64,000 nt of DNA from a halophilic archaeon SHRA6 (lineage in GTDB: Archaea > Halobacteriota > Halobacteria > Halobacteriales > Haloferacaceae). Shown in pieces: positions 8,797 through 17,323 of the stretch. The stretch covers positions 1,003,275 to 1,067,274 of the forward strand of contig ML241294.1 in the NCBI GenBank assembly GCA_005239175.1, read 5' to 3'. A program made the translations under genes and the position numbers. Below the pieces are notes generated by a model that saw nothing but the letters and a program-made list of their open reading frames with translations, did no database searches and was not told where the DNA came from. Every line of letters begins with the position of its first letter. Within the stretch, counting starts at the first letter, position 1.

Positions 8797-10610
8797 CAGG
8801 CTTCTCTACGCAGTCGATCGACAACAAACTCCCGCTCGAGTTCGCCGAGGAACTCCCCGAGCCGTGGGCCTTGCGTCTCATCAAAGAACAGGCGGTAGCC
8901 TGCTTCGAACAGTTCACTCACGTCGAGGTCGTGTTCGCGGGCGGTTTCGTAGATCTCGCTTTGGATCGCCTCGCCGTCGTGGCCCGCCTCGACGAACGAC
9001 GCCAGCGAATCAAGCGCGGCGGCGGTCGCGTCGTCGAAGGAAACGTCGGGCAGTTCGGCCTGCAGCCGGTAGTTGTAGGCGTTGTCCATCCGCTCGGCCC
9101 ACGTTCGAGCCTTCTCGACGCGAGCGAGCGCAGCGTCGATCGCCGCCTGACTCGCATCGTCGGGGATGTGCCCCTCGTCACGGGCGAGCTGTTCGCGGAA
9201 CGCGGGGTCCTCAACCATACCAAGCACGGCCGCGAAGGTGTAGGGCAGTCGGATTCGATCGGGGTCGATCTCGTCGACGACGAACGGGTACGCCCGCTCG
9301 GCGAAGGCGGTGAGATCCTCGTCGTCGACCTCGCCAAAGTACGCGCGCTCGAAGCGATCGAAGTCATCGACCAGCTGATCGAGTCGTGAGAGGTCGAGAT
9401 CCCGTGCTTTCCGTGGATTGAGCGCGAAAAAGTACCGCAGCACCTCGGGTTCGAGCAGTTCGAGAATCTCGGGGACGGTAACGATATTGCCCGCTGAAGA
9501 GGACAGCGCCTCGCCGTTGAGCGTGAACCACTCGTATGTCATCGGGACCGGCGGGTCGATATCGAGGACTGTCCGAGCAATATCTTCGCCGGAGGGCCAG
9601 GAGCCTTCCGCGTGGTCCTTGCCGAACGGCTCGAAATCGACGCCGAGCACCTGCCACTGGCCGGGCCACTCGAAGCGCCACGGCAGTTTGCCCTCCCGGA
9701 ACGTGGCAGTTCCTTCGTGGTCACAGCCCTCAATCGTTCGATCGCCGACCGTCAGGTCCGTGCAGACGTAGTCGACCCTGTTGGCCGCGAGATCGATCGA
9801 AGTGACTGTTTCGGTGATCTTCCCGCAGCTCTCACAGACCGGATTGAATGGAATGTACGAGTCGTCGACCTTGTCCTGATACGCCGACAGGACCGTCCGA
9901 GCGGTCTCGACATCCGAGAGCACACGCTCGACGACCGAATCGAACGCTCCCTCGGCATACAACTCGGTGTTCGAGAGCATCTCGACGGGAACACCCAGGC
10001 GATCGGCGTCGGCCTGCAGGAGCGACGCGAAGTGGGCGGCGTACGAGTCGGCTTCTCCGAAGGGATCAGGGATGTCGGTGTAGGGCTTGCCGAGATTTCG
10101 TCCGAGCGCACCTGCATCAACGTCGCCCAGTCCGACAATATTCCCCTCGCTGTCGGCAAGTTTTCTGGGAAGTTTTCGAAGCGGATCCTTGTCGTCGGAG
10201 GTAAACACCTGTCGAACCTCGTGGCCCCGTTCACGGAGCACCGCGGCGACGAAGTACCCCCGCATGATCTCGTTGAAATTCCCGAGGTGCGCAACACCAG
10301 ACGGCGAGACACCGCCTTTGATCACGATCGGTTCGTCAGGATCGCGTGCTTCGATCGCATCGGCCACCTCGTCGGCCCAGAAGGCGTGGTGGGGAGTGTT
10401 GCTGTCCTCGCGATCGGTCGCAGAGAGGACGTGCGGTGAGGATGATTCGTGGTCGGTCTCCGTGTCGGCAGACGTATCAATGGCGTCAGTCCCGTCGGTC
10501 TCGTCGGTCTCGTCAGCTGTGTCAGCTGTGTCAGTCGCGTCGGGCGCGTCAGCCGTGTCAGTCTCGTCGGGCGCGTCAGCCGTGTCAGTCGTATCAGTCG
10601 TGTCGTTCAT
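8796..10610 (-). CDS. lysS: Lysyl-tRNA synthetase, class I
   Basis: 604 residues. Class I signature motifs: HIGH-like 'PSGVAHLGN' at about residues 103-111 and KMSKS-like 'ALSSSAGN'. Charges tRNA-Lys; the class I enzyme replaces the class II LysRS in most archaea. The core ('HAFWADEVADAIEARDPDEP') begins only at about residue 75. Before it is an unusual ~57-residue tract made almost only of Asp, Thr, Ala and Glu. No Met occurs between residue 1 and 'NEIMRG', so an ATG start inside cannot remove it; a GTG at residue 61 would be the only plausible shorter start. Sits between pyrH and the zinc-ribbon gene, with overlapping stop/start codons on both sides. Confidence 0.95.
   Translation of the reverse strand: MNDTTDTTDTADAPDETDTADAPDATDTADTADETDETDGTDAIDTSADTETDHESSSPHVLSATDREDSNTPHHAFWADEVADAIEARDPDEPIVIKGGVSPSGVAHLGNFNEIMRGYFVAAVLRERGHEVRQVFTSDDKDPLRKLPRKLADSEGNIVGLGDVDAGALGRNLGKPYTDIPDPFGEADSYAAHFASLLQADADRLGVPVEMLSNTELYAEGAFDSVVERVLSDVETARTVLSAYQDKVDDSYIPFNPVCESCGKITETVTSIDLAANRVDYVCTDLTVGDRTIEGCDHEGTATFREGKLPWRFEWPGQWQVLGVDFEPFGKDHAEGSWPSGEDIARTVLDIDPPVPMTYEWFTLNGEALSSSAGNIVTVPEILELLEPEVLRYFFALNPRKARDLDLSRLDQLVDDFDRFERAYFGEVDDEDLTAFAERAYPFVVDEIDPDRIRLPYTFAAVLGMVEDPAFREQLARDEGHIPDDASQAAIDAALARVEKARTWAERMDNAYNYRLQAELPDVSFDDATAAALDSLASFVEAGHDGEAIQSEIYETAREHDLDVSELFEAGYRLFFDETQGPRLGEFLGELEREFVVDRLRREA
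10490..10610. repeat. Degenerate GTC/GTG-rich simple repeat encoding the LysS N-terminus
   Basis: Irregular iteration of short units such as 'GTCAGCCGTGTCAGT' and 'GTCTCGTCGG' covers the first ~40 codons of lysS; read on the minus strand it encodes runs of Asp-Thr, Asp-Ala and Asp-Glu-Thr. Confidence 0.7.
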
Positions 10611-11326
10611 ACGGTCTGGGCCCAGTAGGTCGGTTCGTCACTTCCATCGGGGATGATGTCAGTTCCGGTGTGATCGCCGTCGAGAACCGCAGATTTGATC
10701 CGCCGAGGATCGTTGCCGTCGAGAACGACAGAGCGCATCGCCGATCGCTCGATGAGCTTCGCAGCAAGCAGATCAACCGGTGCGGACGCACCCGCATCCC
10801 GGCTCATTGGGACGATTACGTCGACGAGCTCAGCGGGCGACATCGACTCGAACTTGCGGGCGTCGTCGTTCATCGCGGGATCGCTGTCGTACACCCCGTC
10901 AGCGCCGGTTGCGTAGACGAGCAGGTCGGCGCCGATGTACTCGGCGAACGCCGCGGCGACCGCGTCAGTCGTCTGGCCGGGCATGACCCCACCCATGACG
11001 GTGACGTCACCGCGTCTGAGTGATTCGCCAGCCTCGTCGTAGTCCGTTGCTGGTGTCGGACGGGTCCCCGGGCCGAGCGCCGAAATGAGCAGGCGAGCGT
11101 TGATCCGGGTCACGTCGATCCCAATCTGGTCGAGTTGGACCTCGTTTGCCCCGAGGTTGCGGGCAGCCCCGATGTACTCGCGGGCGACGCCACCGCCGCC
11201 GACGACAACCCCAAGCTCACAGCCCTCCGCGGCAAGCGACTCGATGACGTCGGCGTGTGCAGCGACCCGATCGGGATCGAGTTCGGGCGCAAGGACGCTT
11301 CCGCCCAACGAAATCACGACTCTCAT
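10607..11326 (-). CDS. pyrH: UMP kinase, archaeal type
   Basis: 239 residues from the ATG at 11326 (MRVVISLGGSVLAP). The frame stays open upstream to 11647 but that part is unrelated. Amino-acid-kinase fold motifs are visible: 'ISLGGSV', 'GVVVGGGGVAREY' and 'GADGVYDSDPAMN'. Phosphorylates UMP to UDP in pyrimidine nucleotide synthesis. 'CTTAAG' at 11352-11357 is centred ~28 nt upstream, so the transcript is probably leaderless, which supports this start. Its stop overlaps the lysS start by 4 nt (ATGA). The pyrH-lysS pairing is common in haloarchaea. Confidence 0.95.
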   Translation of the reverse strand: MRVVISLGGSVLAPELDPDRVAAHADVIESLAAEGCELGVVVGGGGVAREYIGAARNLGANEVQLDQIGIDVTRINARLLISALGPGTRPTPATDYDEAGESLRRGDVTVMGGVMPGQTTDAVAAAFAEYIGADLLVYATGADGVYDSDPAMNDDARKFESMSPAELVDVIVPMSRDAGASAPVDLLAAKLIERSAMRSVVLDGNDPRRIKSAVLDGDHTGTDIIPDGSDEPTYWAQTV

Positions 11327-11351
11327 TGGAGAGTCGTAGCTTTGATCCGGC

Positions 11352-11357
11352 CTTAAG
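11352..11357 (-). promoter_or_regulatory. TATA box of the pyrH-lysS operon
   Basis: 'CTTAAG' centred about 28 nt upstream of the pyrH ATG at 11326, within AT-richer sequence than its surroundings. Confidence 0.45.
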
Positions 11358-11455
11358 AGTTGCCAACTATCGGCCGCACGGACCGAAACAGGATGGACTG
11401 TTGTCGCACAGCGCGCCCCGACACGCTCAAGCGGCTCGATGCCTCGATGTGTGGT

Positions 11456-12247
11456 ATGCAGACGCTCAGCGTGCTCGGACCCGGTGCGGCCGAGGTTGTT
11501 GGCAGCCTCGCCGCAGTGCTTGACGGACGGGTCGCAACGATCGATCGAACAGAGACCAACCCTGTCGAGCCCGAAACCGCCGATGGGGCCTACGAGCTTG
11601 GGCCCGAGGGATCGTGGCGGGGAACAACTGCGGGGAGCGGCCTCCAACCGCTACTCGATGACCTTGCTGGCGAGTTCGACTACGCGTTGCTCGCGGGTGT
11701 GAGCCGGACCCGAATGCCGACAGTTGTGATAGGCGATCACGAGCTACCGGAGGGGGCACTGCTTCTCGAACGTGTGGCCGATCGATCGGCGCTTGAGCTT
11801 GAGGCGATCGCAACGGCGCTCGAAGAGACCGAACCGTACGTGACGCTCGAAACCCTCATCGATCGTGTTAAAGCCTCTCCAAAGGCCGAGCGGTCGGGCG
11901 CGATCGCAACCTTCACCGGCCGGGTCCGCGCGAAAGACGCCCCAGACGACAGCCCGACAGAAGCGCTCACCTTCGAGAAGTACGAAGGCGTCGCCGAAAC
12001 GGCTATGGCCCGGATCGAATCTGAACTGGCCGAGCGCGACGGTGTCCTGGCGGTCCAGATGCACCACCGCGTCGGTCGCATCGAAGATGGCGAGGATATC
12101 GTCTTTGTTGTCGTGCTCGCCGGCCACCGGACCGAGGCGTTCAGAGCCGTCGAAGACGGCATCAACCGACTCAAAGACGAGGTCCCGATATTTAAAAAAG
12201 AGACTACCGCTGATGCAGAGTTTTGGGTCCACGAGCGATCGGAGTGA
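11456..12247 (+). CDS. moaE: MobB-like/MoaE fusion, molybdopterin synthase large subunit
   Basis: 263 residues from the ATG at 11456 (MQTLSVLGPG). C-terminal ~140 residues are MoaE: 'GAIATFTGRVR', 'HHRVGRIEDGEDIVFV', 'HRTEAF' and the catalytic Lys region 'LKDEVPIFKKE'. MoaE takes sulfur from thiocarboxylated MoaD to convert precursor Z into molybdopterin. The N-terminal ~110 residues resemble the MobB GTPase seen fused to MoaE in haloarchaea, but the expected Walker A is 'VLGPGAAEVVG' with no GKT/GKS, so nucleotide binding there is doubtful. Stands alone between pyrH (divergent) and an AT-rich gap. Confidence 0.88.
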   Translation: MQTLSVLGPGAAEVVGSLAAVLDGRVATIDRTETNPVEPETADGAYELGPEGSWRGTTAGSGLQPLLDDLAGEFDYALLAGVSRTRMPTVVIGDHELPEGALLLERVADRSALELEAIATALEETEPYVTLETLIDRVKASPKAERSGAIATFTGRVRAKDAPDDSPTEALTFEKYEGVAETAMARIESELAERDGVLAVQMHHRVGRIEDGEDIVFVVVLAGHRTEAFRAVEDGINRLKDEVPIFKKETTADAEFWVHERSE

Positions 12248-12596
12248 CACAGAAGGCTGGCGTATCGTTCGGGAACTGAAGTCGCATACTGGTCGTTTTG
12301 GTCGGGCGATCGCGATGCGGGCGGCACGCCGATCGACGAGTAACCGGCAATTATTGTAACAAATAAGCGCGATCGGGCGGCGGTAGTGCGAGTATCGTCA
12401 GACAATAATATTTAGAGTACAATTTTGAAATAAAATTCGAGGCGAGAGAATAAATAATCTTAACTTCTCTAATTTGTTTTCAGGAGCGATCGTTTTTGGC
12501 CTTTTACGAGGTGAATACCGTAAATCATATTGAACCACATCCAACGGTCTGGAGTTTATATACCCACCCAGCGGTAATCCGAAGTTGAGGTTGACA
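12248..12596. other. AT-rich intergenic region, 349 nt
   Basis: No convincing gene on either strand. The middle part (about 12340-12540) is far richer in A/T than the rest of the window, with segments such as 'CAATAATATTTAG' and 'GAATAAATAATC'. It carries the promoter of the gene at 12597. No tRNA-like fold was found by eye. Confidence 0.6.
12555..12562 (+). promoter_or_regulatory. TATA box
   Basis: 'TTTATATA', a consensus haloarchaeal TATA element, centred ~38 nt before the ATG at 12597; predicts transcription start about 11-13 nt upstream of the start codon. Confidence 0.6.
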
Positions 12597-12842
12597 ATGA
12601 GCGCAACAGCATCCCCCTCCACCGCGGACAATCCGAAAGAAGAACGTCTCAAACAGTACCTGCTCGATCGTGCGAAAGACGGCGAGATGTACTTCAAAGG
12701 GAAGTTTATCGCTGACGACGTCGGACTCTCGCCGAAAGAGATCGGCGCGTTGATGGTCAAACTTCGCGACTCGGCCACTGAGCTGACCGTCGAAAAGTGG
12801 TCCTACACGGGCGCGACGACCTGGCGCGTCGAAACGGCGTAA
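12597..12842 (+). CDS. Small conserved haloarchaeal protein (DUF7123-like)
   Basis: 81 residues (MSATASPSTADNPKEERLKQ). Mixed charged helical sequence with 'YFKGKFIADDVGLSPKEIG', which reads like a winged-helix or helix-turn-helix element; no catalytic motif. I believe the family is called DUF7123 and is highly conserved in haloarchaea. The strong TATA box and near-leaderless start suggest good expression. A nucleic-acid-binding role is inference only. Confidence 0.75.
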   Translation: MSATASPSTADNPKEERLKQYLLDRAKDGEMYFKGKFIADDVGLSPKEIGALMVKLRDSATELTVEKWSYTGATTWRVETA

Positions 12843-12864
12843 GCGCTCCAGCTGGTCCCCATCG

Positions 12865-12870
12865 TTTTTT
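12865..12870 (+). terminator. Possible T-tract terminator
   Basis: Run of six T starting 22 nt after the stop codon at 12842; archaeal termination often needs only a T tract. No stem was seen. Confidence 0.3.
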
Positions 12871-12955
12871 ATCGGCGGTAGTTCAGCAGCCACGTGAGCG
12901 ATCGCGCTCACCGTCGACGACAACACATAAACTCCCGTATCCCATATCACCCGTG

Positions 12956-14113
12956 ATGGCTGACGACGATCCGGTCGCGGCGTCCGTTGATGGGCCGGTC
13001 CCGCACCCTCCAGAGCTGGAGTCGTGGTACCACCTGACCGATATTCGGGTCGACGGCGATCGAATCCTGTACTACGGCGAGCCGTTGATTCCAAGAAAAC
13101 GGCTGCTCGGCGAGTTGTGGGAGCCGTTTCAGCGTCGTGGGTACAACCTCAAGCTGACCCGGGTCGACGGCGACCTCGCACTCGTCGCCGAGCCGATCGG
13201 TACCAGTAGCCGTGACGGGATTCCGTGGACGAACGTGATCATGTTCGCCGCGACGGTGATCTCGACGCTCTTTGTCGGTGCATATGGGTGGTACTACATT
13301 CCCATGGAAGAGATCACCGCAAATCCCCTCTCCATACTGGAGGCGTGGCCGTTCACGGCTGCGGTCCTCGGAGTGTTGATGATTCACGAGCTGGGTCACT
13401 ACGCGATGGGGCGATACCACGGGGTAGACGTCTCGCTGCCGTACGTGATTCCGTTTGTCTTCCCGTTCGGAACTCTCGGCGCGATCATTCGTATGCGTGG
13501 CCGGATGCCCAGTCGAAAGGTGCTTTTTGACATCGGCGTTGCGGGCCCGATCGCCGGGCTCATCGCAACGGTTGTCGTCACGGCGATCGGGCTGTCGCTC
13601 GGGCCGGTCGAGATCCCCGCATCGGTGCTCCAACAGGCAGAGTCCGGCCAGACGATTACGTTCAACAACCCGCCGCTTTTGGATCTCATCGCGTGGGCGA
13701 TCGGCGAGCAGGCGACGTATGCGGATCCAGCGTTGAATCCGCACCCGGTGATTATTGGCGGCTGGGTTGGGATGTTCTTTACCCTGCTTAACCTCCTCCC
13801 GGTCGGTCAACTTGACGGCGGGCACATGGTTCGGGCGATGGTCGGCGAGCGTCAAGAGACGATCGCCTCGCTCGTCCCCGCCGCACTGTTCGGAATTGCG
13901 GGGTATCTGTACTACATTCGTGGCCTCGGGATTAACGAGTCGGTCGGGCTGTGGGCCTTCTGGGGCGTGTTCGCCATGGCGATCGCCTACAGTGGTCCCG
14001 CAAATCCGACCGACGAGTCGTCGATCGGCTGGCCGCGAATCGCGATCGGAATCGCGACCTTCGGTGTGGGCCTGTTGTGTTTCATGCTCGTGCCGATCCA
14101 AGTTGTCGGCTGA
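12956..14113 (+). CDS. Site-2 protease family (M50) membrane metalloprotease
   Basis: 385 residues from the ATG at 12956 (MADDDPVAAS). About 100 cytoplasmic residues precede at least six membrane segments. Zinc motif 'HELGH' is at about residue 145 and the third ligand motif 'LLPVGQLDGGH' at about 285. The N-terminal soluble part and lack of a PDZ domain differ from the second site-2 protease at 46297. Cleaves transmembrane substrates within the bilayer; substrate unknown. Neighbours give no clue. Confidence 0.92.
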   Translation: MADDDPVAASVDGPVPHPPELESWYHLTDIRVDGDRILYYGEPLIPRKRLLGELWEPFQRRGYNLKLTRVDGDLALVAEPIGTSSRDGIPWTNVIMFAATVISTLFVGAYGWYYIPMEEITANPLSILEAWPFTAAVLGVLMIHELGHYAMGRYHGVDVSLPYVIPFVFPFGTLGAIIRMRGRMPSRKVLFDIGVAGPIAGLIATVVVTAIGLSLGPVEIPASVLQQAESGQTITFNNPPLLDLIAWAIGEQATYADPALNPHPVIIGGWVGMFFTLLNLLPVGQLDGGHMVRAMVGERQETIASLVPAALFGIAGYLYYIRGLGINESVGLWAFWGVFAMAIAYSGPANPTDESSIGWPRIAIGIATFGVGLLCFMLVPIQVVG

Positions 14114-14159
14114 TCGGGAAGACGAGTGGACTTATGCCAATTTGGGCGCAACAATACGT

Positions 14160-14558
14160 ATGAAGATTGACGCGATCGACCACGTGAACCTCAAGATACC
14201 CGAAGACGGTATCCAGCCTGCAGTCGAGTTTTATCACGATGGGCTCGGCTTCGACATCGAGAACCGCGAGCTGTACGAGGCCGGCGAGAAGCCGTTCGTC
14301 TCGGTTCGGCTGAACGACGCTGCGGTTATCCACCTCCGGCCGAGTGACGCGTTCGACCCACCCGAGAAGGACAGCTACGACCATCTCGCGATCGTGACAC
14401 CCGAACCGATCGACGCGGTCAAAGAGCGGCTCGAATCAGCCGGGATCGAGATCAACCAACAGCTCGAACCCTTAGGCGCAACCGGCGTCGCCCCGGCGGT
14501 GTACGTCACCGATCCGTTTGGCTACTTTATCGAAATAAAAACGACAGTCAGTGCGTAG
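14160..14558 (+). CDS. VOC/glyoxalase-fold protein
   Basis: 132 residues. Two beta-alpha-beta-beta-beta modules typical of the vicinal oxygen chelate fold. Candidate metal ligands are His in 'IDHVNLK', His in 'YDHLAIV' and Glu in 'YFIEIKT'. The family includes glyoxalase I, dioxygenases and resistance proteins; the substrate cannot be told from sequence. ATG at 14160 lies 46 nt after the protease gene, on the same strand. Confidence 0.85.
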   Translation: MKIDAIDHVNLKIPEDGIQPAVEFYHDGLGFDIENRELYEAGEKPFVSVRLNDAAVIHLRPSDAFDPPEKDSYDHLAIVTPEPIDAVKERLESAGIEINQQLEPLGATGVAPAVYVTDPFGYFIEIKTTVSA

Positions 14559-14573
14559 CGTTGGTTCCCAGCA

Positions 14574-15812
14574 CTAGGTGATCGGCGTTCGGAGTGCCCA
14601 CACATCTTCGGTTGGATCGAGTCGGTGTGGTTCCGCACCGCGATCGGTCAGAACCCCCGCGTGGTACAACATCGCCTTGAGCTGAAAGACCGTTGGCGAG
14701 TGGTACACCGATCCGTCGGCGAGCGCATCCGCGTTGAGACGACCGTCGGCGTCAAGGACGCGGCTGCGAACGGCCGATCGCCCGGAAAGGAACAGCTCAA
14801 CAGTAAATGTTGGATGGTGCGTGTGGAGCCACGCAACGAAGTCAACGAGTGACGGCCGGGTGATTCCGTCGTCGTGCATCGTCTGTAGCTCCTCGGCGAG
14901 CAGTTGCGTTGCCGGATAGGCCCACATAACGCGGCGGGTCAAAAGCCCCCATTTGGGAGCCAGCTCGCAGAACCGCTTGCGCGATCGCTTCCAGCCGTCG
15001 AACGGCGACAAGGCCGCATCGACTGACCCGTACTGCTCGATTCCAAAGCGGACAACCTCTCGGCCGAGCGGCGTAAGCCGATCGCGATCCGGATCGCGGT
15101 CGATCAATCCGAGGAACGCCGCCCCCCGCCGGGCGTCGTCGACGGCTGCGACGACCCGGTCTTCAAGTACGTGTTGGGTCGGCGCTGGGTGGTCCACACA
15201 GAGCGGGTACGCGAGGTAGTTCTTCGGGTGATTCAGGCCGAACGACGCGTCGGCGACACCCTGTGCAGTCGCCTGAAACCGGATTGCGGTCGCATCTGGT
15301 GATGTTCGATTGCCCACCACGCGAGGGGTTTCGATCGGAGCAACCGTCCCGTTCGCGTCGACACCCAGCACACCGACATTGAGCTCACGAGCCAGCGTTC
15401 GAGCGGTTTCGGAAACCGCGTCTATCGGGGCAGCGACGTACGCGGCGTTCGCCTCTGCAAGGCGATCGTACGCCTGTAGCACACCTCCTTCGACGTCGAT
15501 CGCCGCGTCTGCGCGATAGCCCTTAGCTTCGATGGCGATGAGCGGCGGCTCCTCGCCAAAGCGCTCGACCGCGAGCAACTCGGACGGGAGCGCGCGGACA
15601 CCCACGAGATCGGGGTATCCAGAACCGAGCCGGACGTGATTGAACGGTGCCAGCACCGCTTGGATGTCTGGGTCGATCGGCTCTCCAGCGAGCCAGGTGT
15701 CGGTACCAAACTGCGTGTCGACAACGGCGTACGTCTGCTCGGCTGGCTCAGGGAACAGCCGCTGTTTGGCGTGCGCGAGGACCGCCGGCTCTGAAAGCGC
15801 GGCGCTTGCCAT
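14574..15812 (-). CDS. Uncharacterised protein with PD-(D/E)XK nuclease-like N-terminus
   Basis: 412 residues from the ATG at 15812 (MASAALSEPA); a start 10 codons upstream is possible. Not recognised as a named family. Residues 65-97 contain 'GYPDLVG' (Asp68) and 'LIAIEAKG' (Glu95, Lys97), matching the spacing of a PD-(D/E)XK nuclease core, with a Gln at 113 ('LQAYDR') resembling the QxxxY-type extra motif of RecB-like nucleases. The rest (residues ~190-412) is mostly helical and includes a 'LTPLGREVVRFG' winged-helix-like piece. Nuclease activity is inference. Divergent from the SDR gene. Confidence 0.7.
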   Translation of the reverse strand: MASAALSEPAVLAHAKQRLFPEPAEQTYAVVDTQFGTDTWLAGEPIDPDIQAVLAPFNHVRLGSGYPDLVGVRALPSELLAVERFGEEPPLIAIEAKGYRADAAIDVEGGVLQAYDRLAEANAAYVAAPIDAVSETARTLARELNVGVLGVDANGTVAPIETPRVVGNRTSPDATAIRFQATAQGVADASFGLNHPKNYLAYPLCVDHPAPTQHVLEDRVVAAVDDARRGAAFLGLIDRDPDRDRLTPLGREVVRFGIEQYGSVDAALSPFDGWKRSRKRFCELAPKWGLLTRRVMWAYPATQLLAEELQTMHDDGITRPSLVDFVAWLHTHHPTFTVELFLSGRSAVRSRVLDADGRLNADALADGSVYHSPTVFQLKAMLYHAGVLTDRGAEPHRLDPTEDVWALRTPIT

Positions 15813-15881
15813 ATACCACCTCACATGGCGGATCGTAATCAACGTTCGCGTCTGTGGGAAGACTTATCAATCTCTGAGCGG

Positions 15882-15926
15882 GTTCGATCGTCGACCCAGC
15901 CGTGTGTTCGATCGACGACCCAGCCG
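15882..15926. repeat. Short direct repeat upstream of the SDR gene
   Basis: Two copies of 'GTTCGATCG(T/A)CGACCCAGCC' at 15882 and 15906, 24 nt apart, 29 nt before the SDR start codon. Could be a regulator site or chance slippage. Confidence 0.4.
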
Positions 15927-15954
15927 TTTTGGTGTTCACCCACGACAGAGGGAT

Positions 15955-16773
15955 ATGGAGCGAGCCGAGAGCACCGAGCGAACGCCGAGCGATCGATCGC
16001 GACGGTCGCTCGCGCTTGTCACCGGTGCGGCCTCGGGGATTGGCAAGGCGCTGGCGTCGATCGTCGCGCGAAACGGCCACGATCTCTTGATGGTCGATAT
16101 CGACGAGGAGCCACTTTCTAAACACGCCGATCGACTCGCAGACGTGCACGGTGTGTGGACCGAGCCACTGGCGCTCGATCTCACAGCCGACGAAGCGATC
16201 GATCAGATCGACGACCGGCTGGCAGCGATCGACGGCCGCGTGGACGTGTTGTGCAACAACGCCGGCGTCCCGGTGTACGGCCGGTTTACCGAGACAGACT
16301 TCGACGACGAGCGGGCGATGATCGAACTGAACGTGGTCGCGACGACAGCGTTGACAAAGCGGATCGCCCCGCGAATGGTCGACCGCGGTTACGGGCAGAT
16401 TCTCCATACAGCGTCGCTGGCAGGCGTGGTTCCAGTCCCGACCGCCGCGGTCTACGGTGCGACAAAGGCGTACGTCCGATCATTCTCGCTGGCACTCACA
16501 ACCGAGCTACGGGGAACTGGCGTCACGGTCACCACACTGTGTCCGGGTGAAACGGATACAGGGTTTCTCAGCCAGGGCGGGATGGACCGATCGGCGATTC
16601 CGAGCCGACGCCTACAGTCGCCACGAGCGGTTGCGGAGGCGGCCTATCGGGGGATGATCGCCGGCGATCGGGTCGTCGTTCCCGGTCAGTGGGATAGGCT
16701 ACGATACGTACTTGGAAGACTGCTCCCAGAGGCAGTGTCCGCGCGGATAACCGAGCGATTCTGGTCGGGATAA
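15955..16773 (+). CDS. Short-chain dehydrogenase/reductase
   Basis: 272 residues from the ATG at 15955 (MERAESTERT). Classical SDR motifs: nucleotide-binding 'GAASGIGKA', 'CNNAG', catalytic Ser in 'HTASLAG', and 'YGATK' (Tyr-x3-Lys). Asp in 'MVDIDEE' after the second strand suggests a preference for NAD(H). Substrate unknown. Closest named matches are usually the YqjQ/DltE-type SDRs. Confidence 0.9.
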   Translation: MERAESTERTPSDRSRRSLALVTGAASGIGKALASIVARNGHDLLMVDIDEEPLSKHADRLADVHGVWTEPLALDLTADEAIDQIDDRLAAIDGRVDVLCNNAGVPVYGRFTETDFDDERAMIELNVVATTALTKRIAPRMVDRGYGQILHTASLAGVVPVPTAAVYGATKAYVRSFSLALTTELRGTGVTVTTLCPGETDTGFLSQGGMDRSAIPSRRLQSPRAVAEAAYRGMIAGDRVVVPGQWDRLRYVLGRLLPEAVSARITERFWSG

Positions 16774-16847
16774 GCGGGCGATCGCTTTCGGGTCGCTCTC
16801 GGGAGGAGTAATGCGATGTCGAGAAGCCGAACTGCGGGACGTGCGGG

Positions 16848-17231
16848 TTATCGGCCGGTTGGCGTGACCGAGTCACCGATCGCACTCATGACTTGCATGG
16901 CTGCGCTCGCTGCCAGCCCCTGGGCAACCTCGTTAGCGTCGGTCTCATCGAGCCCGGAGGCCAGTTCATCGATCTCCGGGGAGAATCCGGCGGTGACGGG
17001 GTGGCCGGCTGGGGGCTCGACTGCGACGGTGGCGAGTGGCCCGGTTCCGTCGAAGGACAACTCGGAGCCGACGTGATACCCCTCCGGAAGGTACGACTCG
17101 GTCCGGGAGACGATGCCTGCAACCTCCCGGCGGAGTGCCTGTTTTTGTTCACCGGATAGCTGTACGTCGTTCGTCGGTTGGCCGGCCTCGACGACGCCGG
17201 GGGCCCCCGCATAGGGGTTGTTTCCGTTCAT
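16848..17231 (-). CDS. Conserved haloarchaeal protein, DUF5811-like
   Basis: 127 residues from the ATG at 17231 (MNGNNPYAGAPG). The conserved start 'NNPYAG.PGVVEAG' and central 'GIVSRTESYLPEGYHVGSE' match what I know as DUF5811. No catalytic or membrane signature. It follows pdaD on the same strand with 92 nt between. Function unknown. Confidence 0.75.
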   Translation of the reverse strand: MNGNNPYAGAPGVVEAGQPTNDVQLSGEQKQALRREVAGIVSRTESYLPEGYHVGSELSFDGTGPLATVAVEPPAGHPVTAGFSPEIDELASGLDETDANEVAQGLAASAAMQVMSAIGDSVTPTGR

Positions 17232-17323
17232 GTGAGAGGCTGTAGGGAGTATGTCACACCAGCGTATAAAACCGTCGGGCAGACGGATCCCCAATCGCCG
17301 TTCGATCGGACAGGCTGGGTTGA

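Noticed and set aside
12248..12596. tRNA or small RNA gene in the AT-rich gap
   Set aside because: No cloverleaf or conserved motifs found by eye; AT-rich sequence is sufficient as a promoter region.
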